Source: Flavobacteriaceae bacterium (GTDB taxonomy: Bacteria > Bacteroidota > Bacteroidia > Flavobacteriales > Flavobacteriaceae). Taken from it: a stretch of DNA of 36,963 nucleotides. Each line of letters opens with the position of its first letter. Position 1 is the stretch's first letter. Location: contig CANGIF010000032.1 of assembly GCA_947453885.1 (NCBI GenBank), positions 1 through 36,963 of the forward strand. Reading direction: 5' to 3'. Shown here in pieces: positions 35,192 through 36,963 of this stretch. Both the position numbers and the translations under genes were made by a program. Under the pieces are notes generated by a model. It saw only the letters and a list, made by a program, of their open reading frames with translations. It was not told the origin of the DNA and did not search any database.

Positions 35192-36454
35192 ATGAAACAA
35201 ATTCTACATTTAGTACTAGCACTACTGCTGCTACCAACCGCTTTTGCACAAAAAAAAGACACGATTCCAAGCTACACTTTAAAATACCAAACAACTTCTA
35301 TATACCAATACCACCAAGGTTTTAAAGCAGACTATACGGGCGACAACAGCCTTCATCCTTATGAAGAAAGAGCGTTATCATTAACCTCTACCCTGTACCT
35401 TGATGTCCCACTTTGGAAAGGGGCAACCTTTACCTTTAATCCAGAAATGTCCGGTGGTGAAGGCGTTTCGCAAGCCAAAGGTTTAGGTGGATTTCCAAAT
35501 GGCGAAACCTTTAGAATTGGCGATCACCAACCTGTTGTTTACCTAGCTAGAATGCTTATAGAACAAGAATTCAAGTTGAACAAAACACACGCATTAACTC
35601 TAGTTTTAGGTAAGTTTGGTTTAGCCGACTATTTTGATGCAAGCACATACTCTCACGATCCCCGAACACAATTTCTAAACTGGTCGTTAATGACGCATGG
35701 TGCTTGGGATTATGCTGCAAACACAAGAGGTTATACCGATGGATTGTACCTCAATTACCAATTCAATTCTTGGCAAGTACGAGGAAGTATTGCTGCGTTA
35801 CCAACTAATGCGAATGGCCCCAACCTCGATTTTAGTTTCGATAAATCAAACGGAATTAATGTAGAAATTGAAAAAGAATTCAAACTAAAAAACAACAAAG
35901 TTCTTAATTTAAAACTACTAAGCTACCGCAACGTGGCAAGAATGGGGAGTTACCAATTAATTAACGAAACCTACACTACTCTAACACCGAATATTTACGA
36001 CGCAAGAGCTGAAAAAAGAACCAAATACGGCATTGGTTTAAACGTTGAATACCAAAACAGCGAAAACTGGGGACTTTTTTCTAGAGTTAGCTACAATGAC
36101 GGAAAAAATGAAACTTGGGCATTTACCGAAATCGACCAATCGGCTTCATTAGGACTTAGTTTGAATGGAAAAATTTGGAATCGAAACAAAGATTTTGCAG
36201 GAATTGCGGTAGTAGCAAATGGACTTTCAACCGATCATCAAAAATACCAACAACTAGGCGGCAATGGCTTTATGATTGGGGACGGTAATTTGAATTACGG
36301 AACAGAAAGCATAGTAGAAGCTTTCTATTCCTTTGCTGTACCACATTCAAACGTTGTCCTTTCTCCCGATTACCAATATGCAAGTAATCCAGGATACAAC
36401 AAAGACAGAGGTCCTGTACAATTTTTTGGCATTCGGTTCCACACTGAATTTTAA
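35192..36454 (+). CDS. Carbohydrate-porin-like outer-membrane protein (OprB-like), 420 aa
   Basis: A signal peptide (MKQILHLVLALLLLPTAFAQ) precedes a barrel of about sixteen strands ending GIRFHTEF. Residues YTLKYQTTSIYQYHQGFKADYTGDNSL, LTLVLGKFGLADYFD, HDPRTQFLNWSLMTHGAWDYAANTRGYTDGLYLNYQF and SIVEAFYSFAVPHSNVVLSPDYQYASNPGYNKDRGPVQFFGIRF match the general plan of the carbohydrate-selective porin OprB group. It stands behind a terminator and has no neighbour that would fix a sugar substrate; it may be unrelated to the efflux operon, or be co-regulated. Confidence 0.82.
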   Translation: MKQILHLVLALLLLPTAFAQKKDTIPSYTLKYQTTSIYQYHQGFKADYTGDNSLHPYEERALSLTSTLYLDVPLWKGATFTFNPEMSGGEGVSQAKGLGGFPNGETFRIGDHQPVVYLARMLIEQEFKLNKTHALTLVLGKFGLADYFDASTYSHDPRTQFLNWSLMTHGAWDYAANTRGYTDGLYLNYQFNSWQVRGSIAALPTNANGPNLDFSFDKSNGINVEIEKEFKLKNNKVLNLKLLSYRNVARMGSYQLINETYTTLTPNIYDARAEKRTKYGIGLNVEYQNSENWGLFSRVSYNDGKNETWAFTEIDQSASLGLSLNGKIWNRNKDFAGIAVVANGLSTDHQKYQQLGGNGFMIGDGNLNYGTESIVEAFYSFAVPHSNVVLSPDYQYASNPGYNKDRGPVQFFGIRFHTEF

Positions 36455-36500
36455 AACCTAACCTTTTTTGAATTGAAGAAATGATTTCAATTATAAGCAT

Positions 36501-36527
36501 AAAAAAAACCGGTGCTCCCACCGGTTT
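36501..36527 (-). terminator. Terminator hairpin, best on the minus strand
   Basis: AAACCGGTG-CTCC-CACCGGTTT with eight A's on its left side gives a stem with a run of T's when read leftward; read rightward only three T's follow, so it would be a weak terminator for the porin gene (ends 36454). Confidence 0.75.
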
Positions 36528-36571
36528 AAAACTCAACTCTAAAACCATTTTTAGTCCATGTAATCTAAACA
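36501..36571 (-). ncRNA. Possible small RNA, about 70 nt
   Basis: Leftward of a good -7 element TATATTTG (36584-36577) lie about 70 bases that end in the hairpin and T-run at 36501-36527. The transcript could form small stems (TTTAG/CTAAA around ATTACATGGA; GGTTT/AAACC). No -33 TTG and no open frame. It might belong to one of the short flavobacterial RNA families such as Flavo-1, but I cannot confirm it. Confidence 0.3.
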
Positions 36572-36854
36572 ACGTTCAAATATAAAAAAGAAAAAAATAC
36601 TACTGAAATTTTTTAACATTTTTTTCTTCTTTACTTTCTTCCGAACCTGTTCCTATTAGAAAATATAAGCTATTAAATTTGAAATTCACTCTTTTAGTTG
36701 CTAACCAAAAAGGAGTTTAAGGTTGGTATCTATTCCAAAAAAACCTAGCCAAATCGTTCTCTTTTTGGTTTAAAGAAACGAAACGGTTTGAATTATTGCA
36801 TACAACCATACTAAGGCAAATTCAGAAGTAACCTTACTTTTTGGCAAAAAATAT

Positions 36855-36893
36855 AAAAATGACCAATTTTGATTTTCATTTTTGGTCATTTTT
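36855..36893 (+). terminator. Hairpin with T-run
   Basis: AAAAATGACCAA and its perfect complement TTGGTCATTTTT (12-base arms, 15-base loop), followed by GTTTTTC. No gene ends just before it on the plus strand, so either a transcript without coding is ended here or it serves a leftward gene from beyond the window. Confidence 0.6.
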
Positions 36894-36963
36894 GTTTTTC
36901 AAAAGATTCTTTTGTGTGAAAAATGGTTTTTTGATCGTGACGAGGCGCACGTTCCCTAATAAG

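Larger units (their letters stand above)
36455..36963. other. Intergenic region at the right end, 509 bp
   Basis: No gene of useful length on either strand. Contents: an inverted repeat at 36501-36527, a possible leftward small RNA ending there, a TAAATTTG (-7-like) at 36674-36681 on the plus strand without a good TTG, and a hairpin with T-run at 36855-36893. The last bases (about 36930-36963) are less AT-rich and may begin another feature outside the window. Confidence 0.45.

Noticed and set aside
36270..36572. Leftward 100-codon frame over the porin end
   Set aside because: It overlaps the well-supported porin gene and a terminator hairpin and has no protein-like features.
1..36963. tRNA, rRNA, insertion sequence or prophage
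   Set aside because: No cloverleaf, rRNA stretch, transposase, integrase or phage structural gene was recognised.

Overview
The window looks like a chromosomal stretch of a Flavobacterium-like member of the Bacteroidota. The DNA is AT-rich and genes lack Shine-Dalgarno sequences. Several upstream regions carry the Bacteroidota -7 element TAnnTTTG. One giant secreted protein ends in a type IX secretion (T9SS) sorting domain, and there is an HU-related protein of the Bacteroidota type. I see no rRNA, tRNA, insertion sequence or CRISPR array.

Layout. (1) 1-5650, minus strand: an accessory island with two unrecognised small genes, a broken 49-codon gene, a single-polypeptide type IIG restriction-modification enzyme whose specificity end is much more AT-rich than the rest, and an array of six 42-bp repeats upstream of it. 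(2) 5648-8736, minus strand: gcvT (glycine cleavage T protein) followed one base later by an outer-membrane protein gene with a TTG start, and preceded by a DUF5723-like outer-membrane protein. (3) 8924-11284, plus strand: an MBOAT acyltransferase and an SGNH-like partner, probably a cell-surface O-acylation pair. (4) 11753-24810, plus strand: an AraC-type response regulator, then an 11.8-kb gene for a 3932-residue protein. That protein contains 35 Ig-like modules in four subfamilies, with two PA14-like domains near the middle, and ends in a T9SS sorting domain. (5) 24933-27214: an HU-like gene read leftward, an array of five palindromic sites at exact 22-bp spacing upstream of its promoter, and a beta-helix lipoprotein read rightward. 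(6) 27274-34840, plus strand: a response regulator/histidine kinase pair followed by a three-gene RND heavy-metal efflux system. Four TTTAAGTA-type boxes at 11-12 bp spacing sit just before the efflux genes and are the likely binding sites of the response regulator. (7) 35192-36454: a carbohydrate-porin-like outer-membrane protein, then about 500 bp without a gene that holds two terminator hairpins and a possible small RNA.

The most unusual items are the two arrays of dyad-like sites (21-bp and 22-bp period, with a related core) beside an R-M gene and an HU gene, the bookended layout of the giant repeat protein, and the operator array in front of the efflux operon. Functions of the accessory genes at the left end remain unknown. 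All family calls come from reading motifs by eye; no search was run.
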